Below, one piece after another: positions 26,353 to 35,668 of a stretch of DNA of 64,000 nucleotides. The position numbers and the translations under genes were made by a program. How positions within the stretch are numbered: position 1 is the stretch's first letter; each line of letters opens with the position of its first letter. Source of the DNA: Sphaerisporangium corydalis (GTDB lineage Bacteria; Actinomycetota; Actinomycetes; Streptosporangiales; Streptosporangiaceae); NCBI RefSeq assembly GCF_025506355.1, contig NZ_JANZYP010000043.1, positions 21,908-85,907 of the forward strand, in the 5' to 3' direction. The notes below the pieces were generated by a model, which was not told the DNA's origin, searched no databases, and saw only the letters and a program-made list of their open reading frames with translations.

Positions 26353-26432
26353 TGACCGAGGGACGCGCGCGGCCGGGGAGCCGCCGGGGCCGGCCGGCGG
26401 CCAAGCGCGTCACATACACGTGCGACAAGTGA
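26349..26432 (+). CDS. Possible 27-codon micro-ORF coupled to pepA
   Basis: An ATG overlapping the pepA TGA (ATGA) opens a 27-codon frame encoding a very basic peptide that begins MMTEGRARPG and ends in VTYTCDK. The overlap is that of coupled genes, but the peptide is short and I recognise no family, so it may be chance. Confidence 0.25.
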   Translation: MMTEGRARPGSRRGRPAAKRVTYTCDK

Positions 26433-26519
26433 AAAGATGCTGTTGGGCAGGCCGGGCGCGCCGCGAGAGCGGCCTCGACCCGGCCGTGAGGTCCCACCGA
26501 TCCGACAAGGAGCTTTCCA

Positions 26520-27899
26520 GTGGCTGATGGCAGCGGCCCCTTCGACATCGTTGTCCTGGGCGGCGGTAGCGGCGGCTACGCCTGCGCCCTGCGAGCGGCC
26601 GAGCTAGGCAAGACCGTCGCGCTGATCGAGAAGGACAAGATCGGCGGCACGTGCCTGCACCGGGGATGCATCCCCACAAAGGCGCTCCTGCACGCGGCGG
26701 AGATCGCCGACGAGACGCGCGAGGCCGCGACCGTCGGGGTCAAGGCCCGCTTCGAGGGCATCGAGATGTCCGGCGTCCACTCCTTCAAGGACAAGATCGT
26801 CACCCGCGCCTGGAAGGGCGTCCAGGGCCTGCTCAAGAGCAGGGGCGTCACGATCGTCGAGGGCGAGGGCCGGCTGGCCGGCGCCAACCGCGTCATCGTC
26901 GGCGACCAGGCCGTCGAAGGCCACAACATCGTGCTGGCGACCGGCTCGGTGCCGAAGTCGCTCCCCGGCCTGGAGATCGACGGCCAGCGGGTCATCACCA
27001 GCGACCACGCGCTGAAGCTGGAGCGCGTCCCGTCCTCGGTGATCGTCCTCGGCGGCGGCGTCATCGGCGTCGAGTTCGCCTCCGTCTGGAAGTCGTTCGG
27101 CTCCGAGGTCACGATCATCGAGGCGCTCCCCCACCTGCTGCCGCTGGAGGAGGAGTCCAGCTCCAAGCTGCTGGAGCGCGCCTTCCGCCGCCGTGGCATC
27201 AAGTACGAGCTGGGCACGCGCTTCGAGAGCGTCAAGACCACCGACACCGGCGTCGTCGTGACGCTGGAGGGCGGCAAGACCTTCGACGCCGAGCTGCTGC
27301 TGGTGGCGGTCGGCCGCGGCGCCGTCGCCTCCGGGATGGGCTTCGAGGAGAGCGGGATCGCCATCGAGCGCGGCGCCGTCGTCGTGGACGGGTACTGCCG
27401 CACCAGCGTGCCCGGGGTCTACGCGGTCGGCGACCTGATCCCGACCCTCCAGCTCGCGCACGCCGGCTTCGCCGAGGGCATCCTGGTCGCCGAGCACATC
27501 GCGGGCCTCGACCCGGTGCCGATCGACTACGCCGGGGTGCCCCGCATCACCTACTCCGACCCCGAGGTGGCCTCGGTGGGCATCACGTCGGCCACCGCCA
27601 GGGAGCGGGGCCTGGAGATCACCGAGCTGGTCTACGACCTCGGCGGCAACCCCAAGAGCCAGATCCTGGGGACCCAGGGCGCCGTGAAGATCATCGCCCA
27701 GAAGGACGGCCCGGTGCTCGGGGTCCACATGGTCGGCAAGCGCATGGGAGAACTCGTCACCGAGGGGCAGCTCATCTACAACTGGGAGGCCCTGCCCTCC
27801 GAGGTGGCCCAGCTCATCCACGCGCACCCGACCCAGTCCGAGGCCGTCGGCGAGGCGATGCTCGCCCTGGCCGGCAAGCCCCTGCACGTACACAACTAA
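26520..27899 (+). CDS. lpdA: Dihydrolipoyl dehydrogenase (E3)
   Basis: A 459-residue FAD flavoenzyme that reoxidises dihydrolipoyl groups of 2-oxoacid dehydrogenase complexes with NAD. The FAD-binding GGGSGGYACALRAAELG is at residues 13-29, and the redox disulfide is in GGTCLHRGCIPTKA. The NAD site is VLGGGVIGVEFAS. The C-terminal HAHPTQSEA carries the catalytic His-Glu pair. The GTG at 26520 has AAGGAG upstream. It sits 30 nt before the E2 gene, so both are in one operon. Confidence 0.96.
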   Translation: MADGSGPFDIVVLGGGSGGYACALRAAELGKTVALIEKDKIGGTCLHRGCIPTKALLHAAEIADETREAATVGVKARFEGIEMSGVHSFKDKIVTRAWKGVQGLLKSRGVTIVEGEGRLAGANRVIVGDQAVEGHNIVLATGSVPKSLPGLEIDGQRVITSDHALKLERVPSSVIVLGGGVIGVEFASVWKSFGSEVTIIEALPHLLPLEEESSSKLLERAFRRRGIKYELGTRFESVKTTDTGVVVTLEGGKTFDAELLLVAVGRGAVASGMGFEESGIAIERGAVVVDGYCRTSVPGVYAVGDLIPTLQLAHAGFAEGILVAEHIAGLDPVPIDYAGVPRITYSDPEVASVGITSATARERGLEITELVYDLGGNPKSQILGTQGAVKIIAQKDGPVLGVHMVGKRMGELVTEGQLIYNWEALPSEVAQLIHAHPTQSEAVGEAMLALAGKPLHVHN

Positions 27900-27929
27900 G
27901 CCCTCACAGGAAACGCGAGAGAAGACACC

Positions 27930-29414
27930 ATGCCGGTTTCCGTAACCATGCCCCAGCTCGGCGAGAGCGTGACCGAGGGCACCGTCACCCGCTGGTTGAA
28001 GAAGGAGGGCGACCAGGTCGAGACCGACGAGCCGTTGCTCGAAGTCTCCACCGACAAGGTCGACACCGAGATCCCCTCCCCGTCCGCGGGCGTGCTCACC
28101 AAGATCGTGGTGGCCGAGGACGAGACCGTCGAGGTCGGCGCCGAGCTGGCCGTCATCGACCAGAACGGCTCCTCGGGCGGTTCCGCCGCCCCCGCGCAAG
28201 CGGAGCCGAAGGCCGAGGCGGAGCCCGAGCCCGAACCGGAGCCCGAGCCCGAGCAGCGGCCCGAGCCCCAGCAGGCCAAGGCCGAGCCGGCCCAGGCGCC
28301 CGCCTCCTCGATCCCGCAGCCGCCCGCGCCGCAGCCCGCCCAGCAGCAGCAGCCGCCGCGCCCGCAGCCGCAGCAGGCCCAGCAGCAGGCCCCGGCCACC
28401 GCCTCCCCGTCGCCGATCGCGCCCTCGGGCCCGGGCGGCGACAGCCCGTACGTCACCCCGCTGGTCCGCAAGCTCGCGGGCGAGCACGGCGTGGACCTCG
28501 ACGCGCTGAGCGGCACCGGCGTCGGCGGTCGCATCCGCAAGCAGGACGTGCTGGAGGCCGCGCGCGTGCAGCGCGAGCAGGCCCAGGCGGCGCAGGCCCA
28601 GGCCGCGCAGCCCGCTCCGGCCCAGCCCGCCCAGGCCGCCGCCCCGGCGCAGCAGCCCGCCGCGCCCGAGCCGGTCCAGGCCGACACCACGCTGCGCGGC
28701 CGCACCGAGAAGATGTCGCGCATGCGGCAGACCATCGCCAAGCGCACGATGGAGTCGCTGCAGTCGTCGGCGCAGCTCACCTCGGTCGTCGAGGTCGACG
28801 TCACCAAGATCGCGCGGCTGCGCGACCGCGCCAAGGCCGACTTCCAGCGCCGCGAGGGCGTGAAGCTCAGCTTCATGCCGTTCTTCGCGCTGGCGACGGT
28901 CGAGGCGCTCAAGCAGCACCCCAAGCTGAACGCGGTGATCAACAGCGAGACCAACGAGGTCACCTACTTCGACCACGAGCACCTGGCCTTCGCCGTCGAC
29001 GCCGAGCGGGGCCTGGCCTCCGCGGTGATCAAGGACGCGGGCGACCTCAACATCGCCGGCCTGGCCCGTAAGATCGCCGACCTGGCCGAGCGCACCCGCA
29101 CCAACAAGGTCAGCCCCGACGAGCTGTCGGGCGGCACGTTCACGCTGACCAACACCGGCAGCCGCGGCGCGCTGTTCGACACGCCGATCATCAACCAGCC
29201 GCAGGTCGCGATCCTCGGCACCGGCGCGGTCGTCAAGCGTCCCGTGGTGCTCGACACGCCGGAGGGCGAGGTCATCGCGGTCCGCTCGATGGTGTACCTC
29301 GCGCTGACCTACGACCACCGCCTGGTCGACGGCGCCGACGCCGCCCGCTTCCTGACGACGGTCAAGCGCCGCCTGGAGGAGGGCCGCTTCGAGAACCAGC
29401 TCGGCCTGGCCTGA
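27930..29414 (+). CDS. sucB: 2-oxoglutarate/pyruvate dehydrogenase E2, dihydrolipoyllysine acyltransferase
   Basis: A 494-residue E2 chain with one lipoyl domain (residues 1-78, lipoyl K43 in STDKVDTE), a long Ala/Pro/Glu/Gln linker (about 88-170), a peripheral-subunit binding domain (172-211) and the catalytic acyltransferase domain with H463 and D467 in TYDHRLVDG. Mycobacterial DlaT has two lipoyl domains, this protein one. In actinobacteria the same E2 serves pyruvate dehydrogenase and may act with the 2-oxoglutarate complex, so the exact substrate is open. A second Gln/Ala linker precedes the catalytic domain. It is followed by a hairpin and genes for lipoate attachment. Confidence 0.92.
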   Translation: MPVSVTMPQLGESVTEGTVTRWLKKEGDQVETDEPLLEVSTDKVDTEIPSPSAGVLTKIVVAEDETVEVGAELAVIDQNGSSGGSAAPAQAEPKAEAEPEPEPEPEPEQRPEPQQAKAEPAQAPASSIPQPPAPQPAQQQQPPRPQPQQAQQQAPATASPSPIAPSGPGGDSPYVTPLVRKLAGEHGVDLDALSGTGVGGRIRKQDVLEAARVQREQAQAAQAQAAQPAPAQPAQAAAPAQQPAAPEPVQADTTLRGRTEKMSRMRQTIAKRTMESLQSSAQLTSVVEVDVTKIARLRDRAKADFQRREGVKLSFMPFFALATVEALKQHPKLNAVINSETNEVTYFDHEHLAFAVDAERGLASAVIKDAGDLNIAGLARKIADLAERTRTNKVSPDELSGGTFTLTNTGSRGALFDTPIINQPQVAILGTGAVVKRPVVLDTPEGEVIAVRSMVYLALTYDHRLVDGADAARFLTTVKRRLEEGRFENQLGLA

Positions 29415-29421
29415 CCGGGCT

Positions 29422-29463
29422 CCGGCCGGTCCCCCGCGCGAGACACGGCGGGGAACCGGCCGG
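29422..29463 (+). terminator. Hairpin terminator after E2
   Basis: Near-perfect arms 29422-29437 and 29448-29463 (CCGGCCGGT/ACCGGCCGG at the base) start 8 nt after the stop. Confidence 0.6.
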
Positions 29464-29483
29464 GTGCCGGGGCGGCGGCGACG

Positions 29484-29489
29484 TAGGGT
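29484..29489 (+). promoter_or_regulatory. Leaderless -10 box for the epimerase gene
   Basis: TAGGGT ends 6 nt before the ATG at 29496. Confidence 0.5.
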
Positions 29490-29495
29490 GATCGC

Positions 29496-30422
29496 ATGGC
29501 AGTCGTCGTCACCGGCTCGTCCGGGCTTCTCGGGTCTGCCCTCGTCCGCGCGCTGCGTGACCAGGGCCGATCCGTCGTCAGACTCGTCCGCAGAACGCCC
29601 GCGGAACCCGACGAGGCGTTCTGGGATCCCCACGAGGGCGTCCTCGACCCCGCGGCGCTGGAGGGGTGCGAGGCCGTCGTCCACCTCGCCGGGGCCGGCA
29701 TCGCCGACAAGCGCTGGACCGACGAGCGCCGGCGCGAGCTGCTCGGCAGCCGCGTGGACGGCACGCGCACCCTCGCCACCGCCATCGCCGGGCTGCGGGA
29801 CAAGCCCGCCGTCCTGCTGTCGGGGTCGGCCGTCGGCATCTACGGCGACACCGGCGAGCACCCCGTGGAGGAGTCCTGGGAGCCGCCCGCGCGCCGGGGC
29901 CGCGAGGGCACTCCCCCGCACGGGCAGTGGCTCGCCGACCTGGCCACCGCCTGGGAGGCCGAGACCGCGCCCGCGGAGAAGGCGGGCGTGCGGGTGGTGC
30001 GGATGCGCACCGGCCACGTCCTGAGCCGCGAGGGCGGTTTCCTCGGGAAGATGCTGCCGGTGTTCCGGCTGGGCATCGGCGCCCCGCTCGGCTCCGGCCG
30101 GCAGTACACCTCGTGGATCTCGCTGCCCGACTGGCTCGGCGCGGTGACCCATCTCCTGGCCGAGCCGGAGGTGGCCGGGCCGGTGAACCTCACCGCCCCG
30201 ACCCCGGTCACCAACGCCGAGTTCACCCGCTCGCTCGGGCACGCCCTGCGGCGCCCGACCATGCCGCTGTCGGTGCCCGGCTTCGCCCTGCGGGCGGGGG
30301 TGGGCGACCTGGCCGACGAGGGACTGCTCATCGGGCAGCGCGTGCTGCCCCGGCGCCTGCTGGAGATGGGGTACCGGTTCCGGCATCCTCGCCTCGACGA
30401 GGCATTGGCAGCCATACTCTAG
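29496..30422 (+). CDS. TIGR01777-family NAD(P)-dependent epimerase-like protein
   Basis: A 308-residue extended SDR protein. The Rossmann motif is VVVTGSSGLLGSALV at residues 3-17, and GSAVGIYGDTG holds the active-site Tyr. The C-terminal DUF1731 region ends in GYRFRHPRLDEALAAIL. This is the YfcH/SulA-like family, conserved but without an established substrate. The mycobacterial homologue also lies between the E2 and lipB genes. A -10 box 6 nt upstream predicts a leaderless message. Confidence 0.88.
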   Translation: MAVVVTGSSGLLGSALVRALRDQGRSVVRLVRRTPAEPDEAFWDPHEGVLDPAALEGCEAVVHLAGAGIADKRWTDERRRELLGSRVDGTRTLATAIAGLRDKPAVLLSGSAVGIYGDTGEHPVEESWEPPARRGREGTPPHGQWLADLATAWEAETAPAEKAGVRVVRMRTGHVLSREGGFLGKMLPVFRLGIGAPLGSGRQYTSWISLPDWLGAVTHLLAEPEVAGPVNLTAPTPVTNAEFTRSLGHALRRPTMPLSVPGFALRAGVGDLADEGLLIGQRVLPRRLLEMGYRFRHPRLDEALAAIL

Positions 30423-30518
30423 GGTGCCGTTCCGGTGATGGGGGAGAGCCGCGGCGACTCGGCCCTCCGGCCGTGATCCGGGGCGCGTCAGCCCCCCGAG
30501 AAGGCAGCAGGAGAGACC

Positions 30519-31259
30519 ATGACCAGGCTCGGCCAGTCCCACATTCTCGCCATCGGCGGCGGTTCGTTTCGCCAGACCCGACGCCAGGGATCCCTGGAGC
30601 CGTCGGGCCTGCTTCGCTACGCGCTCGACCTGACCGGCCAGGACCGGCCCAAGCTCGGGCTGCTCGCCACCGCGACCGGCGACGACGCCGACTGGCTGCT
30701 CAAGATGTACGGGGCCTTCCATACATGGGACGTGGAGGTGAGCCACCTAGCCCTGTTCCCGATGCCCAGCGTCGAGAGCCCCCGCGACTGGCTGCTGGAA
30801 CAGGACGTCATCTACGTCAGCGGCGGCAGCGTCGCCAACCTGGCGGTGCTGTGGAAGCTGCACGGCCTCGACGAGGCGTTCGAGGAGGCGTGGCGGGCGG
30901 GCGTGGTGCTGTCGGGCCAGAGCGCGGGGGCGCTGTGCTGGCACGTCGGCGGCAACACCGACTCGTTCGGGCCGGTCCTGCGCCCGTGGGCGGAGGGCCT
31001 GGCCCTGCTGCCCTACTCCTGCGGCGTCCACTACAACTCCGACCCCCAGCGCCGCGCCCTGCTGCACGAGTCCATCGTCTCCGGCGAGCTGCCCGAGGGG
31101 TACGCCGCCGACGAGGGGGTGGCCCTGCACTACGTCGGGCGCGAGTTCATCCAGGCCGTGACGGTCGACCCCGCCGGGTACGCGTACAAGATCGAGCGCG
31201 ACGGCGCCGAGGGACGCGTGAAGGAGTTCCGCGTCGAACCTCGCCTGCTGACGACCTGA
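30519..31259 (+). CDS. pepE: Peptidase E-like protein (S51)
   Basis: A 246-residue cytosolic serine peptidase related to alpha-aspartyl dipeptidase. The nucleophile elbow is SGQSAGALCW with S135, preceded by DVIYVSGGSVANLA. Members cleave N-terminal Asp dipeptides or cyanophycin products. It is inserted between the epimerase and lipB genes, which are neighbours in mycobacteria. The ATG follows GGCAGCAGGAGAGACC, giving a clear ribosome site. Confidence 0.88.
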   Translation: MTRLGQSHILAIGGGSFRQTRRQGSLEPSGLLRYALDLTGQDRPKLGLLATATGDDADWLLKMYGAFHTWDVEVSHLALFPMPSVESPRDWLLEQDVIYVSGGSVANLAVLWKLHGLDEAFEEAWRAGVVLSGQSAGALCWHVGGNTDSFGPVLRPWAEGLALLPYSCGVHYNSDPQRRALLHESIVSGELPEGYAADEGVALHYVGREFIQAVTVDPAGYAYKIERDGAEGRVKEFRVEPRLLTT

Positions 31260-31267
31260 CCTCGCGT

Positions 31268-31273
31268 TAGGCT
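31268..31273 (+). promoter_or_regulatory. Leaderless -10 box for lipB
   Basis: TAGGCT ends 6 nt before the GTG at 31280. Confidence 0.55.
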
Positions 31274-31279
31274 GACCCC

Positions 31280-32005
31280 GTGAGCGAGCGCGCCAAGCAC
31301 GAGAGCAGCACCGACAGCGGGGCCGCAAGGCTCGCGCTGGTCCGCCTCGGGGTCGACGTCCCCTACGAGCAGGCGTGGGAGCTCCAGCGCCAGGTCCACG
31401 CCCGCCGGGTCGCCGGAGCCATCCCCGACACGTGCCTGATGCTGGAGCACGCCCCGGTCTACACGGCGGGAAAGCGCACCCGCGCGGAGGAGCGGCCGGT
31501 CGACGGCACCCCCGTGATCGACGTCGACCGGGGCGGGAAGATCACCTGGCACGGTCCCGGCCAGCTCGTCGGGTACCCCATCGTCCGGCTGACCGACGCG
31601 CTCGACGTGATCGCCTACGTCCGCCTGCTGGAGGAGTCGCTGATCCAGGTGTGCGCCGACTTCGGCGTGGTCGCGGGCCGGGTCGCGGGCCGCAGCGGCG
31701 TGTGGGTGGCCGGCGACCCCGCCAGCGGCCTGCCCGACCGCAAGCTCGGGGCGATCGGCATCCGGGTGGCCAGGGGCGTCACGATGCACGGCTACGCGCT
31801 CAACTGCGCCAACGACCCGAGCTGGTTCAACCGCATCATCCCGTGCGGCATCAGCGACGCCGGCGTCACCTCGCTGTCGGCCGAGACCGGGCGGCGCATC
31901 ACCGTCGACGAGGTCCTGCCCTTCGCCGAGAAGCGGCTGGCCGAGGCCCTCGGCTCGCAGGGCCTCGAAGTGCAGGAGGAGGACCTGCTGTCCGGCCGTT
32001 TCTGA
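31280..32005 (+). CDS. lipB: Octanoyl-[acyl-carrier-protein]:protein N-octanoyltransferase
   Basis: A 241-residue enzyme that moves octanoyl from ACP to the lipoyl domains of E2 and related proteins. The motif [16 protein letters not shown] is conserved, the catalytic Lys is in GRSGVWVAG...RKLGAIGI and the catalytic Cys in RIIPCGI. Its product is the substrate of LipA, encoded 85 nt downstream, and the target E2 is encoded 2 kb upstream. It begins with GTG and has a leaderless promoter signature. Confidence 0.95.
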   Translation: MSERAKHESSTDSGAARLALVRLGVDVPYEQAWELQRQVHARRVAGAIPDTCLMLEHAPVYTAGKRTRAEERPVDGTPVIDVDRGGKITWHGPGQLVGYPIVRLTDALDVIAYVRLLEESLIQVCADFGVVAGRVAGRSGVWVAGDPASGLPDRKLGAIGIRVARGVTMHGYALNCANDPSWFNRIIPCGISDAGVTSLSAETGRRITVDEVLPFAEKRLAEALGSQGLEVQEEDLLSGRF

Positions 32006-32078
32006 GCGCGCCGGCGGCCCGCGCCCGTGCCCGGCGACCAGGGGGATCCCGGCGTCCGGGCAGGCCGCCGGGGAGACG

Positions 32079-32084
32079 TAAGCT
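32079..32084 (+). promoter_or_regulatory. Leaderless -10 box for lipA
   Basis: TAAGCT ends 6 nt before the GTG at 32091. Confidence 0.55.
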
Positions 32085-32090
32085 GAACGG

Positions 32091-33020
32091 GTGACCGTTG
32101 CTCCTGAAGGCCGAAAGCTCCTCCGCCTGGAGGTGCGCAACAGCCAGACCCCCATTGAGCGCAAGCCCCCGTGGATCAAGACCCGGCTCAGGAACGGGCC
32201 GAACTTCAACGAGATCAGATCGCTCGTGAAGGACCAGGGCCTGCACACGGTGTGCCAGGAGGCCGGCTGCCCGAACATCTCCGAGTGCTGGGAGGACCGC
32301 GAGGCCACCTTCCTCATCGGCGGCGACCAGTGCACGCGGCGCTGCGACTTCTGCCAGATCGACACCGGCAAGCCCGCCGAGTACGACCGGGACGAGCCGC
32401 GCCGGGTCGCCGAGTCCGTCGCCCAGATGGGCCTGCGGTACGCCACCGTGACCGGTGTCGCCCGTGACGACCTGCCCGACGGCGGCTCCTGGCTGTACGC
32501 CGAGACCGCGCGGCGGATCCACGCGATGGTCCCCGGGTGCGGCGTCGAGCTGCTGGTCCCCGACTTCAACGGCGACCGCGGCCAGCTCGAAGAGGTGTTC
32601 TCCAGCCGCCCCGAGGTGTTCGCGCACAACATCGAGACCGTGCCGCGCATCTTCAAGCGCATCCGCCCGGCGTTCCGCTACGACCGCTCCCTGCGGGTCA
32701 TCACGATGGCCCACGAGGCGGGGCTGGTCACCAAGTCCAACCTCATCCTCGGCATGGGCGAGGAGCGCGAGGAGGTCGTGCAGGCGATGCGCGACCTGCG
32801 CGAGGCCGGCTGCGACCTGCTGACCATCACCCAGTACCTGCGCCCGACCCCCCGCCACCACCCCGTGGACCGCTGGGTCAAGCCCGACGAGTTCGTGGCC
32901 CTGCAGAAGGACGCCGAGGAGATCGGCTTCACCGGGGTGATGTCCGGCCCGCTGGTGCGGTCCTCCTACCGCGCCGGCCGCCTGTACCGGCAGGCCGTCG
33001 AGGCGCGCCAGACGGCCTGA
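32091..33020 (+). CDS. lipA: Lipoyl synthase
   Basis: A 309-residue radical-SAM enzyme that inserts two sulfur atoms into octanoyl-E2. The auxiliary cluster ligands are C55, C60 and C66 ([12 protein letters not shown]) and the SAM cluster ligands are C81, C85 and C88 (CTRRCDFC). The C-terminal sacrificial-cluster serine is in [10 protein letters not shown]. The gene is downstream of lipB and separate from it in promoter, as judged by its own -10 box. Confidence 0.97.
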   Translation: MTVAPEGRKLLRLEVRNSQTPIERKPPWIKTRLRNGPNFNEIRSLVKDQGLHTVCQEAGCPNISECWEDREATFLIGGDQCTRRCDFCQIDTGKPAEYDRDEPRRVAESVAQMGLRYATVTGVARDDLPDGGSWLYAETARRIHAMVPGCGVELLVPDFNGDRGQLEEVFSSRPEVFAHNIETVPRIFKRIRPAFRYDRSLRVITMAHEAGLVTKSNLILGMGEEREEVVQAMRDLREAGCDLLTITQYLRPTPRHHPVDRWVKPDEFVALQKDAEEIGFTGVMSGPLVRSSYRAGRLYRQAVEARQTA

Positions 33021-33063
33021 GCCGCAGGTGCCCGCCGGAGTCCCCCGACCGTCAGGGAGCGTC

Positions 33064-35613
33064 GTGGACATCGAGCGACTCATCGGCGTCCTCAGCCTGC
33101 CCGCCAAGGTCCGCCTGCTCACCGGGGCGGGCATGTGGGCGCTCCCGGCGCTGCCGGAGATCGGTCTGCGCCGGCTGGTGATGAGCGACGGCCCGATCGG
33201 GGTGCGCGGCGAGCAGTGGTCCTCCGCCGACCCCTCGATCGCGCTGCCGAGCCCGTCCGCCCTGGCCGCGACCTGGGACGTCGCGCTGGTGCGGCGGGCG
33301 GGCCGCCTGCTGGCCCAGGAGGCGCGCCGCAAGGGCGTGCACGTCCTGCTCGCCCCGACGATCAACATCCACCGCAGCCCGCTCGGCGGCAGGCACTTCG
33401 AGTGCTTCTCGGAGGACCCCCTGCTCACCGGCGAGATCGGCGCGGCGTACGTCGAGGGCGTGCAGGACGGCGGGGTCGCCGCCACACCCAAGCACTTCGT
33501 GGCCAACGACTCCGAGACCGATCGGTTCACCGTCGACGTCGTCGTCGGCGAACAGGCGCTCCGCGAGATCTACCTGGCGCCGTTCGAGCGGGTGGTGCGG
33601 GCCGGGGCGTGGGGCGTCATGGCGGCGTACAACTCGGTCGGCGGCACCACCATGACCGAGCACGCCGGCCTGCTGAACGGCGTGCTGAAGGGCGAGTGGG
33701 GTTTCGACGGGTTCGTGGTCTCCGACTGGACCGCCGCGCGTTCCACCGACGCGCCGGCCCTCGGCGGGCTGGACGTGGTGATGCCGGGGCCGTACGGGCC
33801 GTGGGGCGAGGAGCTGGTGGCGGCCGTCCGGGAGGGGCGGGTGCCCGAGGAGGTCGTGGACGACAAGGTGCGCCGGGTGCTGCGGCTGGCCGAGCGGGTA
33901 GGCGCGCTGGACGGCCCCCCGCCCCCCGCCCCGCCCGATCGGATCGCCCCGCCTGATCCGCCCGACCCGCCGAATCCGCCCGATCCGCACGACCCGCCGA
34001 ATCCGCCCGATCCGCACGACCCGCCGAATCCGCCCGATCCGCACGACCCGCCCGATGCGCCCGGCCCGCTCGATCCGCCGAATCCGTCCGATCGGATCGA
34101 CGGAAGGGCGCTGGCCCGGGAGGTGGCGGCGCGTTCGTTCACCCTGCTGCGCAACGAGGGCGGCCTGCTGCCGTTGCGCGGGATACGCAGCGTCGCCCTG
34201 ATCGGCTCGGCCGCGGCCGAGCCGCGCGCCATGGGCGGCGGCAGCGCCCAGGTGTTCCCCGACGGCGTCGTGTCCCCCCTTGAGGGCCTGCGCCGCCGGG
34301 GCGGCGCCGACGTGCGCCACGCCGTCGGCACCGACCCCCGGGTCCGGCTGGCGCCGCTGGCCGCGCCCGCCACGGCGGTGTTCCTGGACGCCGGCGGCGG
34401 CACCCTGGCCGAGCACCCGCTGCGCACCGCCGAGGCGCGGTGGGTCGGCGACCTGCCCCCCGGCCTGGACGGCTCCCGGCTGGCCGCCGTGGAGCTGCGC
34501 ACGACCCTGGTCCCGGAGGTCTCCGGCCTCCACCACCTGTCGATCTCGGGCGCGGGGACGTTCACGCTGTCGGTCGACGGGCACACCGTGCTGGACGAGA
34601 CGATCGCCGTCCCCGGCGGCGACCCGGCGGCGGCCCTCCTCGCGCCCGCCGAGCGCCGCATCGTCGTCGAGCTGACAGCGGGCGCCCCGGCGGCGCTGGC
34701 CGTGCGCCACGCGACGTCCGCGTTCCGCGGCATGGGGTTCATCGCCTTCTCCCTCGGTCACGCCGGGCCCTCGGCCGACGACGACACCCTGATCGCCGAG
34801 GCGGCCGGCATCGCGGCCGGTGCCGACGTGGCCGTCGTGGTCGCGGCGACGACCCCCGAGGTGGAGAGCGAGGGCGCCGACCGCGCGAGCCTGGCGCTCC
34901 CCGGCCGGCAGGACGAGCTGATCTTCCGGGTCGCCGAGGCCAACCCGCGCACGATCGTCGTGCTCAACACCGGGTCGCCGGTCGAGATGCCGTGGCTGGA
35001 CCGGGTCGCCGGCGTCCTGCTGACGTGGTTCCCCGGGCAGGAGGGCGGGGACGCCCTGGCGGACGTGCTGTCCGGCGACGCCGAGCCCGGCGGGCGGCTG
35101 CCCACCACCTGGCCGGCCCGGATGGCGGACGTGCCCGTGCTGGACGTCACCCCCGTGGACGGGGAGCTGCGCTACGACGAGGGGACGGCGGTGGGCCACC
35201 GCGCCTGGGAGCGCGCGGGGACCGCGCCGGCCTTCTGGTTCGGCCACGGGCTCGGGTACACCACCTGGTCCTACGACGAGGTCGCCGTCCTGCGGACGGA
35301 CGGCGGCGGGTCGGTGACGGTGGCGCTGACCAACACCGGCGGCCGGGCGGGACGCGAGGTCGTACAGGTGTATCTTTCCCGCCCGGCCGCCCCGGGGCGG
35401 GATCGGGCGTGGCGGGGCCCGAGGCTGGCGGCGTTCGACGTGGTCACGGCCGAGGCGGGCACGACGGTCCTCACCACGATGACCCTGCCGGAGCGGGCGT
35501 TCCAGGAGTGGACCGAGGAGGGCTGGCGCACGATCCCGGGGGATCATGTCCTCGAAATCGGACGTAGCGTGGCCGATCGGCCACTGAAGGCGACGCTGAC
35601 GGTCACGGTCTGA
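33064..35613 (+). CDS. Beta-glucosidase-like glycoside hydrolase family 3 with PA14 insert
   Basis: An 849-residue GH3 enzyme. The TIM-barrel domain holds KHF (143-145) and the nucleophile D221 in GFVVSDW. A Pro/Asp/Asn repeat (about 290-346) links it to the second domain, whose start SFTLLRNEGGLLPL is typical. A PA14-like insert lies near 430-560, and a C-terminal FN3-like domain has TLPERAFQEW. No signal peptide is seen, so it is probably cytosolic and acts on imported oligosaccharides or glycosides. The GTG at 33064 has AGGGAG. It is placed between lipA and the DUF4191 gene, which are neighbours in mycobacteria, so it looks like a lineage-specific insertion. Confidence 0.9.
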   Translation: MDIERLIGVLSLPAKVRLLTGAGMWALPALPEIGLRRLVMSDGPIGVRGEQWSSADPSIALPSPSALAATWDVALVRRAGRLLAQEARRKGVHVLLAPTINIHRSPLGGRHFECFSEDPLLTGEIGAAYVEGVQDGGVAATPKHFVANDSETDRFTVDVVVGEQALREIYLAPFERVVRAGAWGVMAAYNSVGGTTMTEHAGLLNGVLKGEWGFDGFVVSDWTAARSTDAPALGGLDVVMPGPYGPWGEELVAAVREGRVPEEVVDDKVRRVLRLAERVGALDGPPPPAPPDRIAPPDPPDPPNPPDPHDPPNPPDPHDPPNPPDPHDPPDAPGPLDPPNPSDRIDGRALAREVAARSFTLLRNEGGLLPLRGIRSVALIGSAAAEPRAMGGGSAQVFPDGVVSPLEGLRRRGGADVRHAVGTDPRVRLAPLAAPATAVFLDAGGGTLAEHPLRTAEARWVGDLPPGLDGSRLAAVELRTTLVPEVSGLHHLSISGAGTFTLSVDGHTVLDETIAVPGGDPAAALLAPAERRIVVELTAGAPAALAVRHATSAFRGMGFIAFSLGHAGPSADDDTLIAEAAGIAAGADVAVVVAATTPEVESEGADRASLALPGRQDELIFRVAEANPRTIVVLNTGSPVEMPWLDRVAGVLLTWFPGQEGGDALADVLSGDAEPGGRLPTTWPARMADVPVLDVTPVDGELRYDEGTAVGHRAWERAGTAPAFWFGHGLGYTTWSYDEVAVLRTDGGGSVTVALTNTGGRAGREVVQVYLSRPAAPGRDRAWRGPRLAAFDVVTAEAGTTVLTTMTLPERAFQEWTEEGWRTIPGDHVLEIGRSVADRPLKATLTVTV
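33964..34044 (+). repeat. Three perfect 27-nt tandem repeats in the GH3 gene
   Basis: The unit encodes DPPNPPDPH three times (residues 301-327), with degenerate copies on both sides. The 12-mer CCGATCGGATCG occurs at 33935-33946 and again at 34088-34099, bracketing the insertion as a direct repeat. Confidence 0.9.
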
Positions 35614-35656
35614 CCGGTCTTCAGGTCACGTTTTCCTTTCTTCAGCTCCGCATTTG

Positions 35657-35662
35657 TATCCT
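35657..35662 (+). promoter_or_regulatory. Leaderless -10 box for the DUF4191 gene
   Basis: TATCCT ends 6 nt before the ATG at 35669, in a locally AT-richer stretch. Confidence 0.55.
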
Positions 35663-35668
35663 TTAACC

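Noticed and set aside
26604..30746. A 1380-codon open frame antisense to lpdA, sucB and the epimerase gene
   Set aside because: It mirrors well-conserved genes in a high-GC genome where antisense frames stay open because of third-position GC; its product is low-complexity Gly/Arg/Leu/Val/His without a family.
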